From positions 1 through 7,237 of the forward strand of contig CAMOHF010000048.1 in NCBI GenBank assembly GCA_946614685.1: a DNA stretch of 7,237 nucleotides, given 5' to 3'. Of this stretch, positions 5,840 through 7,237 are shown in pieces. The notes beneath the pieces were generated by a model that was not told the origin of the DNA, made no database searches, and worked only from the letters and a program-made list of their open reading frames with translations. This DNA comes from an uncultured Clostridia bacterium (GTDB lineage Bacteria; Bacillota; Clostridia; Lachnospirales; Lachnospiraceae). Numbering within the stretch: the stretch's first letter is position 1; each line of letters opens with the position of its first letter. Position numbers and translations under genes: made by a program.

Positions 5840-6934
5840 TTAAACACTCGCATCGATGCTCACCGCGGGTGCGGGTGATGAAACACCGGCAATTTCTGCC
5901 GCCGAAGGTCCCGGCGCCACGGACACGCCCGGAACCGCGCTCGCGGTCGCCACACTTGAACCCGTTGCTCCCGTCTGTGCACTTCCGGCTCCTCCCGACG
6001 CTCCGCCCTTCGATGCCTCCGCATGCTTGATCGTCGCCTTAAAATATTCCATATTCGCCTTCAGGATCGCACGTTCCTCCGCGGCCCTGTGCTTGCATTT
6101 CACTTCCTCAAGCTTTTCTTCACTCATATGCGGATTCAGGATTTCCATATCCTGAAGCGCTTCCATCTGATCCTCCAATTCGGCGATCAGTTCTTCTCCG
6201 AGTTCGGCAAGCTCCGCGGAGAGCTCCTCCGTCATCTCCTCATTCTTCTGTGCCAGTTCTTCCATGGCCTGATCGATGGCCTCCTGCCGTTCATCAAAGA
6301 CCGCATCCTCCGCCTCGGCGACCTTCTCTTCCTCGCCCATCACCCGATCACGCTCCATGGATTCCCAGTCTTTCTCCATGTCCTCTTCCCGGGCATCCTG
6401 TGCACTGACGCGCTCCACCATCTCTTCCATCTCGAGATCCCGCTTCTTGCGTTTTGCAACGATCTCCATCCGTTCTGCGTGAATCAACGCAGTCTGCACC
6501 TCATCGGCGTTGCCCCGGTTCGCCACAAGTTTCTTCTTCAGTTCCACAACTTTACGCCTGGCGGCAAGGAGCGCATTTCCCGCCGAAAGAGAGGTCTTCG
6601 CGGCAAGGATCTTGTTCGCGATCTGTGTCGGATTGTAATTCAGCTTTTTCTTCGGCTGATTCTTCGCCTTCTCCGCTGCCTTTGACGAAAGGCCCTGCAT
6701 CTCCCCGAAGATGTTGCTCAAGCTGTCCTTGCCGTAAGCCGCATAGGGATTGTCCGAAGGCTTTTTCTCTCGGGCGAGATTTCTGATCTGCTCCCGCTGT
6801 TTCTTCTGCGCCTCTACCGCTGCAGCTCCCGCTTCCGCCTTGTTGCCGACACCCGAAAAAGACGTCCCTGCGCCCGTTTTGTTCCTGTTTTGAATTGTCG
6901 TATATGGGTCTTTTACGTTAAAAGAAATCTTCAT
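5840..6934 (-). CDS. Uncharacterised charged coiled-coil protein, 364 aa
   Basis: I do not recognise a characterised family, although I recall similar LNYN-containing helical hypothetical proteins in Lachnospiraceae. The protein has no signal peptide or membrane helix, so it should be cytosolic. Parts in order: a polar N-terminus (1-60) opening MKISFNVKDP; a short motif with DNPYAAYGKDSLSNIFGEM (61-79); a basic helix-rich block starting LNYNPTQIANKIL (98-110) and running through ARRKVVELKKKL and ALIHAERMEIVAKRKKRDLE to about 170; a long, strongly acidic coiled coil (about 170-300, dense Glu/Met/Ala with heptad-like leucines); and an Ala/Gly/Ser/Val/Pro low-complexity tail (309-364). The ATG at 6934 has GGGAGG 8 nt upstream (minus strand GGGAGGGTGATGTG); the adjacent GTG at 6937 is in frame but closer than ideal. 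It is a single-gene unit with its own promoter and terminator. A structural, scaffolding or cell-surface-adjacent role is only a guess. Confidence 0.85.
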   Translation of the reverse strand: MKISFNVKDPYTTIQNRNKTGAGTSFSGVGNKAEAGAAAVEAQKKQREQIRNLAREKKPSDNPYAAYGKDSLSNIFGEMQGLSSKAAEKAKNQPKKKLNYNPTQIANKILAAKTSLSAGNALLAARRKVVELKKKLVANRGNADEVQTALIHAERMEIVAKRKKRDLEMEEMVERVSAQDAREEDMEKDWESMERDRVMGEEEKVAEAEDAVFDERQEAIDQAMEELAQKNEEMTEELSAELAELGEELIAELEDQMEALQDMEILNPHMSEEKLEEVKCKHRAAEERAILKANMEYFKATIKHAEASKGGASGGAGSAQTGATGSSVATASAVPGVSVAPGPSAAEIAGVSSPAPAVSIDASV

Positions 6935-6978
6935 CACATCACCCTCCCTGGCTATGCATGAACGACTGCTTGAAAACC

Positions 6979-6996
6979 GCGATCTTCCGTGATCGC
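6979..6996 (-). repeat. Perfect 6-bp inverted repeat in the coiled-coil gene leader
   Basis: GCGATC-TTCCGT-GATCGC forms a perfect 6-bp stem with a 6-nt loop. It lies about 20-35 nt downstream of the predicted minus-strand start and about 45 nt before the ATG, so it would be a hairpin in the 5' leader. No T-tract follows. It could be an mRNA-stabilising hairpin or a protein-binding site. Confidence 0.45.
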
Positions 6997-7007
6997 ATAC
7001 TAAGTAT
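6997..7007. repeat. 11-bp palindrome ATACTAAGTAT near the minus-strand start site
   Basis: ATACT-A-AGTAT is a perfect palindrome that directly abuts the GCGATC inverted repeat. It sits roughly 7-17 nt downstream of the predicted start of the coiled-coil transcript, a place where repressor operators are often found. It shares the ATACT core with the direct repeats at 7144-7160. The regulatory role is inferred only. Confidence 0.35.
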
Positions 7008-7020
7008 TCTCTATAAATTG

Positions 7021-7049
7021 ATTATACTTGATGCTCATTTTAAAAGCAA
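7021..7049 (-). promoter_or_regulatory. Promoter of the coiled-coil gene
   Basis: The minus strand has TTGCTT (7049-7044), 17 nt, then a consensus TATAAT (7026-7021). The -35 is weak, matching only TTG. The predicted start near 7014 gives a leader of about 80 nt that contains the inverted repeat and palindrome at 6979-7007. Confidence 0.6.
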
Positions 7050-7143
7050 GAAAGAAATAGCGCTCCGGCAACAGACTCTGGTTTTTCTCATCCGACGAAG
7101 TTGTTTAGATAGCACCATCGATCCTATGTCCCCATTCTGTTAC

Positions 7144-7160
7144 ATACTATGATATACTAT
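7144..7160 (+). repeat. Two ATACTAT direct repeats, 10 bp apart
   Basis: ATACTAT occurs at 7144-7150 and 7154-7160, so the repeats are one helical turn apart and would present the same face of the DNA. They overlap the likely -10 of the plus-strand gene. This is a possible regulator site, or chance in AT-rich DNA. Confidence 0.35.
7150..7158 (+). promoter_or_regulatory. Candidate extended -10 promoter for the plus-strand gene
   Basis: TGATATACT matches the extended -10 pattern TGnTATAAT with one change. There is no convincing -35 at 16-18 nt upstream, as expected for extended -10 promoters. The start would be near 7165, about 28 nt before the ATG, which leaves the ribosome binding site intact. 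Confidence 0.4.
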
Positions 7161-7192
7161 TGGAATAATTCTATAATGAAGGAGGACGAAAG

Positions 7193-7237
7193 ATGGAAAT
7201 CTGGGATCTGTATGACAGAAACGGAAATAAAACAGAA
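7193..7237 (+). CDS. N-terminus of a probable Nudix hydrolase (3' end beyond the window)
   Basis: The ATG at 7193 is preceded by AAGGAGG (7179-7185) with a 7-nt spacer, an excellent ribosome binding site. Fifteen residues are visible, MEIWDLYDRNGNKTE. This opening (M-E-x-W-D-L-Y-D, then a charged turn and K-T) closely resembles the N-termini of Nudix hydrolases of the IDI-like/YfcD-type group in Clostridia, which hydrolyse nucleoside-diphosphate-linked compounds. The Nudix box itself lies outside, so this is recognition by the leader only. It is transcribed divergently from the coiled-coil gene, with a shared intergenic space that may hold common control sites. Confidence 0.65.
   Translation, partial: MEIWDLYDRNGNKTE

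Noticed and set aside
6935..6937. GTG start for the coiled-coil protein one codon upstream
   Set aside because: ATG at 6934 gives better spacing to GGGAGG and is the stronger start codon. The difference is one residue.
6958..7152. Plus-strand 64-codon open frame in the divergent intergenic region
   Set aside because: It has no ribosome binding site, its composition is not protein-like, and it overlaps the minus-strand promoter and palindromes.
7172..7177. Consensus TATAAT just before the Nudix-like gene
   Set aside because: Transcription would start near 7184, inside the GGAGG ribosome binding site, and no -35 is present. The extended -10 at 7150-7158 fits better.

Overview
The window looks like chromosomal DNA from a Gram-positive anaerobe of the Clostridia, most likely a Lachnospiraceae-type organism. 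This rests on strong GGAGG-type ribosome binding sites before nearly every gene, a T-tract intrinsic terminator, sigma-A-like promoters with 17-bp spacers, and protein families (LemA plus DUF2207, an anaerobic-type CbiC, a charged coiled-coil protein) that I associate with that group. The genus cannot be fixed from sequence alone. Almost all of the window is coding. No tRNA, rRNA, CRISPR array, transposase or phage gene is visible.

Layout, read in the direction of transcription (mostly minus strand, right to left). At the right edge is the start of a plus-strand gene whose first 15 residues look like a Nudix hydrolase. It is divergent from a minus-strand gene (5840-6934) for an uncharacterised charged coiled-coil protein. 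The roughly 260-bp space between them (6935-7192) is AT-rich. It holds a good minus-strand promoter, two abutting palindromes near its start site, and a pair of 7-bp direct repeats over the likely plus-strand -10. The coiled-coil gene ends in an intrinsic terminator, and the promoter of the next transcription unit begins right behind the T-tract.

That second unit runs without a visible internal terminator to the left edge: tmk (dTMP kinase), aroB-like (3-dehydroquinate synthase family), lemA, a DUF2207 membrane protein, an EamA/DMT-family transporter, and cbiC (cobalt-precorrin-8 methylmutase, cut by the window edge). Junctions are tight: a 4-nt ATGA overlap (tmk/aroB), 12, 9 and 16 nt gaps, then a 62-nt overlap (EamA/cbiC). 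This supports one polycistronic mRNA with translational coupling.

Functionally the operon is a mixture: nucleotide synthesis, aromatic amino acid or sugar-phosphate cyclase chemistry, a membrane LemA/DUF2207 pair of unknown role, a ten-helix metabolite exporter or importer, and corrin-ring synthesis. The points most worth a second look are the AroB-family protein, which keeps the metal ligands but has lost two normally conserved active-site/NAD-pocket residues; a hairpin that spans the DUF2207 stop codon and touches the transporter's ribosome binding site; and the coiled-coil protein of unknown function with its structured upstream region. I do not see a clear new multi-gene system here.
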